From Pleomorphomonas sp. NRK KF1 (GTDB taxonomy: Bacteria > Pseudomonadota > Alphaproteobacteria > Rhizobiales > Pleomorphomonadaceae), in NCBI RefSeq assembly GCF_023721755.1, contig NZ_JAMDLH010000004.1:1-64000 (forward strand): a stretch of 64,000 nt of DNA. The letters run 5' to 3'. Shown piece by piece: positions 26,832-35,328 of this stretch (position 1 is its first letter; each line of letters opens with the position of its first letter). Below the pieces are notes generated by a model. The model worked only from the letters and a program-made list of their open reading frames with translations. It did no database searches and was not told the DNA's origin. Position numbers and translations under genes: made by a program.

Positions 26832-28259
26832 ATGTCCAGGGCATCAGGCCATTTCACCCTTCACCCCGACCGGCTGTTTCCGGCCGATCCGGCGACGCGC
26901 GCCATTGCCCGCGACCTCTATGCCGGCATCGCCAAGCTGCCGATCATCAGCCCGCACGGCCACACCGACCCCGCCTGGTTCGCCGACGACCAACCCTTCG
27001 CCGATCCGGCCAGCCTGTTCGTCATCCCCGACCACTACGTCCACCGCATGCTCTATTCGCAGGGCATCCGGCCCGAGCAGGTGGGCGTACCGCGCCTCGA
27101 CGGCGGCCCGGTGGAAACCGACAAGCGCAAGATCTGGCGCGTCCTCGCCGAGAACTTCCATCTCTATCGCGGCACGCCGTCCTACATCTGGTTGACCCAC
27201 GCCTTCGAGACGGTGTTCGGCATCACCGAGGTGCCCACAAAGGACAACGCCGACCGACTCTACGACACCATCGACGCCGCGTTGGAAAAGCCGGAGTTCA
27301 GGCCGCGCGCCCTCTTCGAGCGCTTCAACATCGAGGTCATCGCCACCACCGAAAGCCCGCTCGACGACCTGCGCCACCATCGCAAGATCCGCGAGAGCGG
27401 CTGGAAGGGCCGCGTCGTCACCGCCTTCCGGCCCGATGCCGTCGTCGACCCCGCCTTCCCCGGCTTTGCCGACAATCTCGAAGTGCTCGGCCGCCTCACC
27501 GGCCACGACACGGCGACCTATGCCGGCTATCTCGCCGCGCTCGCCGACCGCCGCCGCTACTTCATCGAAGTGGGCGGCGCGACCTCGACCGACCACGGCC
27601 ACCCGACCGCCCGCACCGCCGACCTCGGGGACGAGGACGCCGCCGCCCTCTACGCCCGCGTCCGCACGGGCAACGCATCGGCCGAGGACGCCGAGCTGTT
27701 CCGGGCGCAGATGCTGACCGAGATGGCCAAGATGTCCACCGTCGACGGTCTGGTCATGCAGATCCACCCCGGCGCCCGCCGCGACCACAACCCGGAGATC
27801 TTCCGCACCTACGGCAAGGACAAGGGCGCCGACATTCCCGGACCCACCGGCTATGTCGAGGAGCTGCGCCCGCTGCTCGCACGCTTCGGCAACCGCGCCG
27901 ATCTCACCATCATCCTGTTCACGCTCGACGAGACGGTCTACTCGCGCGAGCTGGCGCCGCTCGCCGGCCACTACCCGGCCCTGAAGCTCGGCCCGGCCTG
28001 GTGGTTCCACGACAGCCCCGAGGGCATGCGCCGCTACCGCGAACAGATGACCGAGACGGCCGGCTTCTACAACACCGTCGGCTTCAACGACGACACCCGC
28101 GCCTTCCTGTCGATCCCGGCCCGCCACGACGTCGCCCGCCGCGTCGACTGCGGCTTCCTCGCCCGCCTCGTCGCCGAGCACCGCCTCGGCCTCGACGATG
28201 CCCATGAGGTGGCGCACGACCTCGCCTATCGCCTCGCCAAGACGGCCTATCGGCTCTAG
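26832..28259 (+). CDS. uxaC: Glucuronate (uronate) isomerase
   Basis: 475-aa amidohydrolase-fold isomerase interconverting D-glucuronate/D-fructuronate and D-galacturonate/D-tagaturonate. The metal-site motif ISPHGHTDPAWFAD lies at about residue 36-50; TPSYIWLTHAFETVFG and MQIHPGARRDHNP match the family. First gene of uxaC-uxuB-uxuA; Shine-Dalgarno GGGAG upstream. Length typical (about 470 aa). Confidence 0.95.
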   Translation: MSRASGHFTLHPDRLFPADPATRAIARDLYAGIAKLPIISPHGHTDPAWFADDQPFADPASLFVIPDHYVHRMLYSQGIRPEQVGVPRLDGGPVETDKRKIWRVLAENFHLYRGTPSYIWLTHAFETVFGITEVPTKDNADRLYDTIDAALEKPEFRPRALFERFNIEVIATTESPLDDLRHHRKIRESGWKGRVVTAFRPDAVVDPAFPGFADNLEVLGRLTGHDTATYAGYLAALADRRRYFIEVGGATSTDHGHPTARTADLGDEDAAALYARVRTGNASAEDAELFRAQMLTEMAKMSTVDGLVMQIHPGARRDHNPEIFRTYGKDKGADIPGPTGYVEELRPLLARFGNRADLTIILFTLDETVYSRELAPLAGHYPALKLGPAWWFHDSPEGMRRYREQMTETAGFYNTVGFNDDTRAFLSIPARHDVARRVDCGFLARLVAEHRLGLDDAHEVAHDLAYRLAKTAYRL

Positions 28260-28267
28260 CCGGGGAG

Positions 28268-29773
28268 ATGAGCGACATGTCCGACCCGACATCCGCCAGA
28301 CGCCTCGGCGCCGCCAGCCTTCCCACCCTGCCCGCCGCCGTCGCCCGCCCCGGCTACGACCGGACCAGGGTGACGCCCGGCATCGTCCACCTGGGGCTCG
28401 GCGCCTTCGGCCGCTCCCATCTCGGCGTCTACACCGACGACGTGCTGGCGTCCGGTGCCACCGACTGGGGCATCGTCGGCGTCAACCTCCGGTCGCCCGA
28501 CGTCGTCGATGCCCTGAAGCCGCAGGACGGGCTCTACACCCTGCTCTGCCGCGAGAACGGCGACGACAGGCTCCGCGTGATCGGCGCCTTCCTCGACGTG
28601 CTGAATGCCGCCACCGAACTCGACGCGGTGCTCCGGGCGATGGCAAAGCCCGAGATCCGCGTCGTCACCATCACCGTGACCGAAAAGGGCTACTGCCACG
28701 ACCCCGCCACGGGCCGTCTCAACGAGGCGCACCCGATGGTGACGGCCGACCTTGCCGACCCCATGCATCCGCGCAGCCTGCCGGGCCTGATCGTCGAGGC
28801 GCTGCGCCTGCGACGGGATGCCGGCGTGCCGCCCTTCACGGTTCTCTCCTGCGACAACCTGCCGCAGAATGGCAGGATCACGCGGGCCGTGGTCACCCGC
28901 TTCGCCCAGCTCCGCGACGCCGACCTCGGCCGCTACGTCGCCGACGGCGTCGCCTTCCCCTCCTCCATGGTCGACCGCATCACGCCGGCCACCAAGGAGG
29001 CCGACCGCGCCATCGTCAACGCCGGCCTCGGCCTCGATGACGCCTGGCCGGTGGTGGCCGAGCCCTTCCATCAGTGGGTGATCGAGGATCGCTTCCCTGG
29101 GGGACGCCCGGCCTGGGAGGCGGCTGGCGCCATCCTCACCGATGACGTCCACCCCTTCGAGACGATGAAGCTCCGTTGCCTCAACGGCGCCCATTCGACG
29201 CTCGCCTATCTCTCGGTGCTCGGCGGCATCGAGACGGTGGCCGAGGCCATGGCCGACCCGCTGCTGCCCAAGGTGATCCGCCAGCTGTGGGACGACGACA
29301 TCATCCCCACCGTGCCGCCGGTGCCGGGCACCGACGTTGCCGCCTACACCCGCGACCTCGAAGAGCGCTTCCGCAATCCTGGCATTCGCCATCTCACCCT
29401 GCAGATATCCTCCGACGGTTCGCAGAAGCTCGGCCCACGCCTGCTTGCGCCCGCCGCCGAGCGCATCGCCGTCAAGAACGCGCCGAGGGTGGTGCCGCTG
29501 ACGGTGGCCGCCTGGATGGCCTTCCTGCGTCAGGGCGACGATCAGGGCCGCGCCTGGCTCGTGGCCGACCCGATGGCCGCCCGCCTGACGGCCATCGCCA
29601 GGGAGCACAAGGACGACCCGGCGGCGCTGGCCGACGCGTTGTTTTCCCTCGGCGAGATCTTCCCGCCCGCCATTGCCGGCGACGCGCCGTTCCGCAAGGC
29701 GACGATCCAGCACCTCAGAAGCCTGCTGGATCGCGGCCTTGCCGCCACGCTCACCGCCTTCCTGTTCCGATGA
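28268..29773 (+). CDS. uxuB: Fructuronate reductase (mannonate oxidoreductase), long-chain mannitol dehydrogenase family
   Basis: 501-aa NAD-dependent polyol dehydrogenase. The N-terminal nucleotide-binding region has IVHLGLGAFGRSHLGVYTDD; VTEKGYC and LSCDNLPQNG are family signatures; the C-terminal catalytic region has KLRCLNGAHSTLAYLSVLGG. Between uxaC and uxuA, so the reaction is most probably fructuronate to mannonate. Tagaturonate reductase or mannitol dehydrogenase specificity cannot be excluded from sequence alone. Confidence 0.9.
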   Translation: MSDMSDPTSARRLGAASLPTLPAAVARPGYDRTRVTPGIVHLGLGAFGRSHLGVYTDDVLASGATDWGIVGVNLRSPDVVDALKPQDGLYTLLCRENGDDRLRVIGAFLDVLNAATELDAVLRAMAKPEIRVVTITVTEKGYCHDPATGRLNEAHPMVTADLADPMHPRSLPGLIVEALRLRRDAGVPPFTVLSCDNLPQNGRITRAVVTRFAQLRDADLGRYVADGVAFPSSMVDRITPATKEADRAIVNAGLGLDDAWPVVAEPFHQWVIEDRFPGGRPAWEAAGAILTDDVHPFETMKLRCLNGAHSTLAYLSVLGGIETVAEAMADPLLPKVIRQLWDDDIIPTVPPVPGTDVAAYTRDLEERFRNPGIRHLTLQISSDGSQKLGPRLLAPAAERIAVKNAPRVVPLTVAAWMAFLRQGDDQGRAWLVADPMAARLTAIAREHKDDPAALADALFSLGEIFPPAIAGDAPFRKATIQHLRSLLDRGLAATLTAFLFR

Positions 29774-29806
29774 TTTCGGCTCACCGCTTCCCTGGAGTAT
29801 CCCACC

Positions 29807-30997
29807 ATGCAAGAGACCTGGCGCTGGTTTGGCCCCGATGATCCCGTCAGCCTTCAGAAGGCCCGGCAGGCCGGCGCCACCGGCATCGTCACCGCCCTTC
29901 ATCACATGAACCAGGGCCAGGTTTGGACGGTGGACGAGATCGAGAAGCGCAAGGCGGAGGTCGAAGCCGCCGGCCTCACCTGGTCGGTGGTCGAGAGCAT
30001 CGGCGTCGGCGAGGAGATCAAGACCCGCACCGGCAACTATCGGGAAAAGATCGACAACTACAAGCAGTCGATCCGCAACGTTGCTCGCTCCGGCGTCAAG
30101 ACCATCTGCTACAACTTCATGGTCATCACCGACTGGAGCCGCACCAACCTGATGTTCCGCCTGCCCAACGGCGGTTACGCGCTCCGTTACGACAAGGTGG
30201 ATTTCGCCGCCTATGACCTGTTCGTCCTGAAGCGCAAGGGGGCGGAGGCCGACTACACCGAGGCCGAGATCGCCGCCGCCAAGGCGCGCCTTGCCGCCAA
30301 GAGCGCCGACGAGCTCGCCGAGCTCGAACGCAACCTGATCGACTGGCTGCCGGCCCGCGACTTCGCCTACACCCGCGACAGCTTCCGCGACATGCTGCAG
30401 CTCTATTCGGAGATCAGCCCCGACGACCTGCGCGCCAACCTCGTCGAGTTCCTCAAGGAAATCACGCCGGTGGCCGAGGAAGAAGGCGCCCGCCTCTGCA
30501 TCCACGCCGACGACCCCTCCTTCCCGATCTTCGGCCTGCCGCGCGTCATGTCGACGGCCGACGACGTCCGCAAGATGTTCGCGGCGGTGCCTCAGGAAGC
30601 CTGCGGCCTGACGCTCTGCACCGGCTCCTTCGGCTCGAACACGAAGAACGATCTCGTGGCCATGGCCAGGGAGTTCGGCCCGCGCATCCACTTCGTCCAC
30701 CTCCGCAACGTCGCCCACGAGGCGGACGGCTCGTTCTACGAGGCCGATCATCTCGGCGGCGACACCGACCTCATCGGCGTCGCGGCGGCCATCCTGACCG
30801 AAGAGGAGCGACGGCGCTCCGTCGGCCGGGCGGATGCCGAAATCCCCTTCCGGCCCGATCATGGTCACCTGATGGGCGACGACATCGGCCAGAAGTCCAA
30901 CCCCGGCTATTCCTTCGTCGGTCGCCTCAAGGGCCTCGCCGAACTGCGCGGCGCCATCAAGACCATCGAAGCCTTCCGGAGCGGCCGCGTCTCCTGA
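29807..30997 (+). CDS. uxuA: Mannonate dehydratase
   Basis: 396-aa TIM-barrel enzyme dehydrating D-mannonate to 2-keto-3-deoxygluconate. The N-terminus MQETWRWFGPDDPVSL and the ATGIVTALHHMNQGQVW loop are characteristic, as are CYNFMVITDWSRTNL, CIHADDPSFPIFGLPR and the late GHLMGDD with bound-metal histidines. Third gene of the operon (33-bp gap). The next steps (KdgK, KDPG aldolase) are not in the window. Confidence 0.95.
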   Translation: MQETWRWFGPDDPVSLQKARQAGATGIVTALHHMNQGQVWTVDEIEKRKAEVEAAGLTWSVVESIGVGEEIKTRTGNYREKIDNYKQSIRNVARSGVKTICYNFMVITDWSRTNLMFRLPNGGYALRYDKVDFAAYDLFVLKRKGAEADYTEAEIAAAKARLAAKSADELAELERNLIDWLPARDFAYTRDSFRDMLQLYSEISPDDLRANLVEFLKEITPVAEEEGARLCIHADDPSFPIFGLPRVMSTADDVRKMFAAVPQEACGLTLCTGSFGSNTKNDLVAMAREFGPRIHFVHLRNVAHEADGSFYEADHLGGDTDLIGVAAAILTEEERRRSVGRADAEIPFRPDHGHLMGDDIGQKSNPGYSFVGRLKGLAELRGAIKTIEAFRSGRVS

Positions 30998-31084
30998 CGC
31001 GGTCTCCTCGTTCGATCCTTCGCGCATATGGGGCGGATGCCCGGCCACCTTGCCGGCATCCGCCCCTTTCTCGTCATCGGCCAA

Positions 31085-31106
31085 AACTTAGCAAATCAGC
31101 TAAGTT
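31085..31106. promoter_or_regulatory. Perfect palindrome upstream of arsR, operator 1
   Basis: Arms AACTTAGC and GCTAAGTT (8 bp, perfect) around AAATCA. The core TTAGC-N6-GCTAA equals the element at 23349. It lies about 7 bp upstream of a possible -35 TTGCGC, as expected for ArsR-type autoregulation. Confidence 0.65.
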
Positions 31107-31139
31107 TTCTCTTGCGCCAAATTCGACAGCAGGCAATAC

Positions 31140-31155
31140 TTAGCAACATGACTAA
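31140..31155. promoter_or_regulatory. Palindrome overlapping the arsR start codon, operator 2
   Basis: TTAGC-N6-ACTAA; the start codon ATG (31148) lies inside. A candidate promoter TTGCGC-N17-AATACT just upstream would start the transcript almost at the ATG, giving a near-leaderless mRNA. The promoter is a weak match. Confidence 0.5.
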
Positions 31156-31489
31156 GCATGATCCCGATCTGTCGCTGCTCTTCCATGCGCTGGCCGACGC
31201 CACCCGCCGGTCGATCCTGACCCGTCTCGCCGAAACGCCGGCGCGGGTCACCGATCTCGCCGAGCCCACCGGCCTCAGGCTGCCGACGGTGATGCGGCAC
31301 CTCGCCGTGCTGGAGGAAGCGGGACTGATCGTCACCTCCAAGGACGGTCGCGTCCGCACCTGCGCCATCGTGCCCGAGGCCATGGAGCCGGCCCGGACCT
31401 GGATGGACGACCAGCGAGCCATCTGGGAAGGCCGCCTCGACCGGCTGAACGCCTATGTGATGAACGTGATGAAGGAGCGCGGACAATGA
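31148..31489 (+). CDS. ArsR-family winged-helix regulator
   Basis: 113-aa regulator with the full wHTH: LFHALADATRRSILTRLAE, VTDLAEPTGLRLPTVMRHLAVLEEAGLI and the wing TSKDGRVRTC. No metal-binding cysteine motif is seen, so a non-metal signal is likely. It overlaps the SRPBCC gene by 4 bp, a widespread ArsR/SRPBCC pairing. Flanked by two palindromes that suggest autorepression. The start is the ATG inside operator 2. Confidence 0.88.
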   Translation: MTKHDPDLSLLFHALADATRRSILTRLAETPARVTDLAEPTGLRLPTVMRHLAVLEEAGLIVTSKDGRVRTCAIVPEAMEPARTWMDDQRAIWEGRLDRLNAYVMNVMKERGQ

Positions 31490-32385
31490 CGACGAGCATC
31501 GATCACGGCGGCGCGGGCCGCTTTGCCACGCTGACCTTCGAACGGGAGGTGGCGGCGCCGCCCTCCACCCTCTGGCAGGCCTGGACCGCCCCGGCGGCGC
31601 GAGCCGTGTGGGCCGCCCCGACGCCGGCCGTCACCGTGGAGTTCCTGGAGGCCGACACACGGGTGGGCGGCCGCGAGATATCGCTCTGCAAGGTGGCGGG
31701 CCAGCCGGACATTCGCTGCGAGGCCGGCTGGCTGGAGCTGCGGCCGGCCGAGCGCAGCGTCAATTACGAGGTGATCTCCTCCGAGGGCGTGACGCAGTCG
31801 GCGGCGCTGGTGACGGCGAGCGTCTCCGGCACCAGCGAAAGCAGCCGTCTGCGGGTCACCGTGCAGCTCTCCTCGCTGGCCGAAGACATGGAAGCCGGCT
31901 ATCGGCAGGGCTTCGGCGCCGGCCTCGACAATCTCACCGGCGTCGCCCAACGCACCATGATCCTTCAGCGGATGATCAAGGCGCCGCGCAGCGTCGTCTG
32001 GGGCGCCTGGATGAACCCGGAAGCGTTGCCGCAGTGGTGGGGGCCGGACGGCTTCTCCTGCCGGACCCAGCGCATCGACCTCCGCTCCGGTGGCGAGTGG
32101 GTGTTCGACATGATCGGCCCGGACGGCACGGTCTACCCGAACCACCACCTCTATCACGACGTCCGACCCGAGGAGCGCTTCGGCTACACGCTGCTCTGGG
32201 GCGAGAACGGCCCCAAGCACGCCGACGCCTGGGGCGCCTTCGAGGAGGTGGACGGCGGAACGCAGGTGACGCTCGGCATGGTCTTCGCCACCGCCGCCGA
32301 GTTCCAGGAGGCCAAGGGCTTCGGCGCCATCGAGCTGGGACTGCAGACCTTGGGCAAGCTGGACCGCTTCATCGCCTCCCGCTGA
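31486..32385 (+). CDS. SRPBCC (AHSA1/Aha1 C-terminal-like) protein with two tandem domains
   Basis: 299-aa protein made of two START-like AHSA1 domains. The first (about 1-145) begins FATLTFEREVAAPPSTLWQAWT; the second (about 155-295) begins LQRMIKAPRSVVWGAWMNPE and contains PQWWGPDGFSCRTQRIDLRS and GGEWVFDMIGPDG. Such pairs with ArsR regulators are common; the ligand is generally unknown. ATG overlaps the arsR stop. Confidence 0.85.
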   Translation: MTTSIDHGGAGRFATLTFEREVAAPPSTLWQAWTAPAARAVWAAPTPAVTVEFLEADTRVGGREISLCKVAGQPDIRCEAGWLELRPAERSVNYEVISSEGVTQSAALVTASVSGTSESSRLRVTVQLSSLAEDMEAGYRQGFGAGLDNLTGVAQRTMILQRMIKAPRSVVWGAWMNPEALPQWWGPDGFSCRTQRIDLRSGGEWVFDMIGPDGTVYPNHHLYHDVRPEERFGYTLLWGENGPKHADAWGAFEEVDGGTQVTLGMVFATAAEFQEAKGFGAIELGLQTLGKLDRFIASR

Positions 32386-32417
32386 CGGATCGCCGCCAGC
32401 CACCACGCGACCGGACC

Positions 32418-32445
32418 GCTCGCGGGCACCCGTTGCCCCGCGAGC
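32418..32445. repeat. 9-bp-arm hairpin between the SRPBCC gene and gntR
   Basis: Arms GCTCGCGGG and CCCGCGAGC enclose 10 nt. There is no T-run on either side, so it is not a clear intrinsic terminator; it may mark the end of the arsR operon. Confidence 0.4.
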
Positions 32446-32593
32446 GCCGACCGCGACCGACAGTCGCCACCGGCGGCAAGCTATGGCAACGTTGCAAAAA
32501 GACTTGCGTGAAAACAAAGGGATAGAATACCCCGACCCGGCCCGGTTTCGCGGCAAAACCGCTGGACAGCCGGCGCAGCCTTATGCCATGGTA

Positions 32594-32612
32594 GTATCTC
32601 ACTCGGAGATAC
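32594..32612. promoter_or_regulatory. Inverted repeat over the gntR ribosome-binding site
   Basis: Arms GTATCTC and GAGATAC (7 bp, perfect) around ACTCG; the right arm contains the Shine-Dalgarno GGAG. It could be an operator for autoregulation or an mRNA hairpin hiding the ribosome-binding site. Confidence 0.45.
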
Positions 32613-32616
32613 GAAC

Positions 32617-33309
32617 GTGCCGCCAACTGCCGCCGCCGGTTATGAGCTGGACCCCAAGCTGCCCATCGGCGCTCAGGTCTACGGCCTTCTGAAGCGGATG
32701 ATCATCGGCCTCGTCTTCAAGCCCAACGAGGCCCTGAGCGAGAAGGAACTGGCGCTTCGCCTCGGCGTCAGTCGCACCCCGGTGCGCGAGGCGTTGATCC
32801 GCCTCGCCGAGGAAACCCTGGTCGACGTCTTCCCCCAGCGTGGTACCATCGTGTCGCCCATCCGCGTCGCCGAGGTGATGGAGGCACAGTTCCTGAGGGA
32901 AGCGCTGGAAGCCGCCGTGACCCGCCGCGCTGCCGAACAGCCGTCGGCCGCCCTGATCCGCGACCTCTCCCGCCTCATCGACGACCAGCACCACGCCGCC
33001 AACGCCGGCCGCCCCGAAGACTACATGCCCCTCGACGACGCCTTCCACCGCACGATCAGCGAAGGCACAGGCATGCCCCGCTCCTGGCGCCTCATACAGG
33101 GCGTCAAGGGCCAGATGGACCGCGTCCGCTTCCTCAGCCTGCCCAACAAGGCGCACCTGCTGCTGCTCACCGAACAGCACGCCGAAATCTTCAAGGCCAT
33201 CGAAACCCAGGACCCCGACCGCGCCGAAGCGGCCATGCGCCACCACCTCAAGGAAGTCCTGAAAACCATCCACGAACTCGCCTCGGAAATGCCGGCGATC
33301 TTCGCGTGA
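32617..33309 (+). CDS. GntR-family (FCD subfamily) transcriptional regulator
   Basis: 230-aa regulator. The wHTH is at about 17-80 (IGAQVYGLLKRMIIGLVFKP, LGVSRTPVREALIRLAEETL); the helical FCD ligand domain follows, with LDDAFHRTISEGTGM and the late AMRHHLKEVLKTIHELASE supplying the usual D/H metal ligands. The FCD group often senses sugar acids, so control of the neighbouring uxaC/TRAP genes is plausible. GTG start with GGAG 7 nt upstream. Confidence 0.88.
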   Translation: MPPTAAAGYELDPKLPIGAQVYGLLKRMIIGLVFKPNEALSEKELALRLGVSRTPVREALIRLAEETLVDVFPQRGTIVSPIRVAEVMEAQFLREALEAAVTRRAAEQPSAALIRDLSRLIDDQHHAANAGRPEDYMPLDDAFHRTISEGTGMPRSWRLIQGVKGQMDRVRFLSLPNKAHLLLLTEQHAEIFKAIETQDPDRAEAAMRHHLKEVLKTIHELASEMPAIFA

Positions 33310-33401
33310 GGGGATGAGCTGTCTCGGTACGAACCGAAGCCTCGGGGTTCGCCCCATCTGAGCAATGCTCGCTCGGGCAGACTGAGTGCGCTCTGGAACG
33401 G
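33310..33401. other. Spacer after gntR, start of the accessory island
   Basis: No gene or promoter recognised here. The frame continuing into the antitoxin remnant is open from about 33354 but has no start codon. Confidence 0.3.
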
Positions 33402-33515
33402 GTTGCGGTTGATAAGCGCGACCAGCCGATTGTCGCGATGCTGATGATCGAAGAGTATCATCGTTTCCTCGATAGCCAGCAACGACGGCTGCGACATATG
33501 CGAAGCCAAGGTGAG
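33402..33515 (+). pseudogene. Possible Phd/YefM-type antitoxin remnant
   Basis: Translation includes VDKRDQPIVAMLMIEEYHRF, which resembles the conserved Phd/YefM stretch in which a '(G)xPVAVLMSxEEYxRL' pattern ends the DNA-binding region. No start codon or proper N-terminus precedes it, and the frame continues into the HsdM-like remnant. Short, so only tentative. Confidence 0.35.
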
Positions 33516-33530
33516 ATGAACGGAACGGGA

Positions 33531-33635
33531 ATGGCCAACGGCGACCTCAACCGGATCAGCAACCTCACATGGGGCATCGCCGATGGCGCGTTGCGGAATC
33601 TATCTTCGCGGCAAGTCCTGAAGACGGGGAGGTAG
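33531..33635 (+). pseudogene. HsdM N-terminal remnant (type I restriction-modification methyltransferase)
   Basis: A 34-codon reading starting at ATG 33531, MANGDLNRISNLTWGIADGA, closely resembles the extreme N-terminus of HsdM proteins, which read like 'NxxxxFIWGIADxLR'. The similarity stops abruptly at residue 24 and the frame ends at 33635. The stop lies 10 bp before darT and the nearest good Shine-Dalgarno (GGGGAGG) is inside this frame. It may now act only as a leader peptide for darT. Confidence 0.5.
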
Positions 33636-33645
33636 CCGCCTGACG

Positions 33646-34281
33646 ATGCCTGTTCCCGCCAACCCGAAGATCTACCACATCGTCCATGTCGACAATCTTG
33701 CCTCGATTGTCGCCGACGGATGCGTGTGGCCGGACTCGGTGATGGCAAAGCGGGCGGATACCGCCGTTATCGGCAATAGCGAGATCAAGACCGATCGGCT
33801 GCACCTGCCCGTCGAGTGTCACGCCGGCACCTGCGTCGGCGATTACGTGCCGTTCTACTTCTGCCCTCGCTCCGTAATGCTCTATGTCATTTCGAAGCGG
33901 AATCACCCCAATGTGGCCTACAAGGATGGGCAAGACTCGGTCGTGCATCTGATGGCCGACATGCGCGAGGTGGTCGAGTGGGCTGAGGAAAACAGGCGGC
34001 GCTGGGCGTTCACCGACATCAACGCGGCCAACCGCGCGGCAGATTTCTACGGCGACCTGGCGATGCTCGACCAACTGAACTGGGACGCCATCAGTGCGCA
34101 GAGTTGGGTCTCCTGCCGCGATCACAAGATGGCTGAATTTCTGATGCACAAGAGCTTCCCGTGGGAGCTCGTCAAGGGTATCGGAGTTCATTCGGAAAGA
34201 GTGGGAGCGCAGGTTGTCGCGACGATGGGCAAGGCAGCGCATCGACCGAAGGTGAGAGTAAAACCGGATTGGTACTATTGA
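33646..34281 (+). CDS. darT: DarT DNA ADP-ribosyltransferase toxin
   Basis: 211-aa toxin of the DarT (DUF4433) family, which modifies thymidines in single-stranded DNA using NAD+. Hallmarks: IYHIVHVDNLASIVADG at the N-terminus, R51 after EIKTD (position of the NAD-binding arginine in characterised DarT), VPFYFCPRSVMLYVI at 68-82, and E164 in HKMAEFLMHKSFPWELV, which fits the catalytic glutamate. Length about 210 aa is typical and no active-site residue is lost. Followed by darG after 12 bp, toxin first as in most darTG operons. Confidence 0.93.
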   Translation: MPVPANPKIYHIVHVDNLASIVADGCVWPDSVMAKRADTAVIGNSEIKTDRLHLPVECHAGTCVGDYVPFYFCPRSVMLYVISKRNHPNVAYKDGQDSVVHLMADMREVVEWAEENRRRWAFTDINAANRAADFYGDLAMLDQLNWDAISAQSWVSCRDHKMAEFLMHKSFPWELVKGIGVHSERVGAQVVATMGKAAHRPKVRVKPDWYY

Positions 34282-34293
34282 GGGAGGGTGGCG

Positions 34294-35328
34294 ATGATTG
34301 AGTTCAAGACAGGCGACATTCTCCAGGCGGACGTGGAAGCGCTCGTCAACACGGTGAACTGCGTCGGCGTCATGGGGCGAGGCATCGCCTTGCAGTTCAA
34401 GAACGATTTTCCGGAGAACTTCAGAGCCTATGAAGTGGCCTGCGCGCGCGATGAAGTGCAGCCGGGCCGGATGTTCGTGTTCGAGACGCGGACCATGACC
34501 AATCCGAAGTTCATCATCAACTTTCCGACCAAGCGCCATTGGCGTGGCAAAAGCCGGATGGAGGACATCGACTCCGGCCTGAAGGCCCTCGTCGAGGAGA
34601 TCCGTGGTCGCGGCATCCGTTCGATTGCCATCCCGCCGCTTGGCAGCGGCCTCGGTGGGCTCGACTGGTCGGAGGTGCGTCCACGCATCGTTGAAGCCCT
34701 GCGCGACCTCGACGATCTCGACGTGATCATCTTCGAGCCGAACAGCGCCCCCGTCGCCACGAAGTCGCTCGACGTGCCCGACATGACGCCTGGGCGCGCC
34801 GCGCTAGTCGCACTGGTGCAGCGCTACCTCGGCGGCTTGATGGACCCATTCGTGACGCTGCTCGAAGTCCACAAGCTGATGTACTTCATGCAGGAAGCGG
34901 GCGAACCGCTGCGCCTGAAATATTCCAAGGCGCCCTACGGCCCCTATGCCGAGAACCTGCGCCACGTATTGCGAGCCGTCGAAGGCCACCTCGTGACCGG
35001 TTACGCCGATGGTGGCGATGCACCCGACAAGCAGATCGAACTGGTGCCAGGCGCGGTGAAGGATGCGGAAGCCTTCCTTGCCGACAAGGGCGAAACGGTT
35101 GCCCGGTTCGACCGCGTCGCCGACCTTGTCGAGGGCTTCGAAACGCCATTCGGCCTCGAGCTGCTCGCGACGGTTCATTGGGTGATGAAAAACGAACATG
35201 CCGCCACCGCCGATGAGGCGACAGTTCGGGTCCACGCCTGGAACGACCGCAAAAAGCGCTTCTCGCCACGCCAGATCGGCATCGCCTTCGACACCCTTAG
35301 TGCCAAGGGATGGATTGCCGCCGCATGA
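34294..35328 (+). CDS. darG: DarG macrodomain antitoxin, DNA ADP-ribosyl glycohydrolase
   Basis: 344-aa antitoxin. Residues 1-150 form a macrodomain (IEFKTGDILQADVEALVNTV, NCVGVMGRGIALQFK, IAIPPLGSGLGGLDW) that removes ADP-ribose from DNA. Residues about 165-344 form the C-terminal DarT-inhibiting domain (LEVHKLMYFMQEAGEPLRLK, KAPYGPYAENLRHVL). ATG 34294 is preferred to GTG 34288 because GGGAGGG is correctly spaced. Full length for the family. Confidence 0.93.
   Translation: MIEFKTGDILQADVEALVNTVNCVGVMGRGIALQFKNDFPENFRAYEVACARDEVQPGRMFVFETRTMTNPKFIINFPTKRHWRGKSRMEDIDSGLKALVEEIRGRGIRSIAIPPLGSGLGGLDWSEVRPRIVEALRDLDDLDVIIFEPNSAPVATKSLDVPDMTPGRAALVALVQRYLGGLMDPFVTLLEVHKLMYFMQEAGEPLRLKYSKAPYGPYAENLRHVLRAVEGHLVTGYADGGDAPDKQIELVPGAVKDAEAFLADKGETVARFDRVADLVEGFETPFGLELLATVHWVMKNEHAATADEATVRVHAWNDRKKRFSPRQIGIAFDTLSAKGWIAAA

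Noticed and set aside
26832-26900. TTAGC-type operator also at uxaC
   Set aside because: The TTAGC-N6-GCTAA pattern is absent from the dctP-uxaC intergenic region; the palindrome there is TAGACGTCTA and is unrelated.
28256-31084. Long minus-strand open frame (over 940 codons) opposite uxuB-uxuA
   Set aside because: Antisense to two full-length conserved enzymes; the translation is low-complexity and matches no family. Treated as a GC artefact.
32418-32445. GC-rich hairpin as an intrinsic terminator
   Set aside because: Neither strand has a T-run after the stem, so it is listed only as a hairpin.
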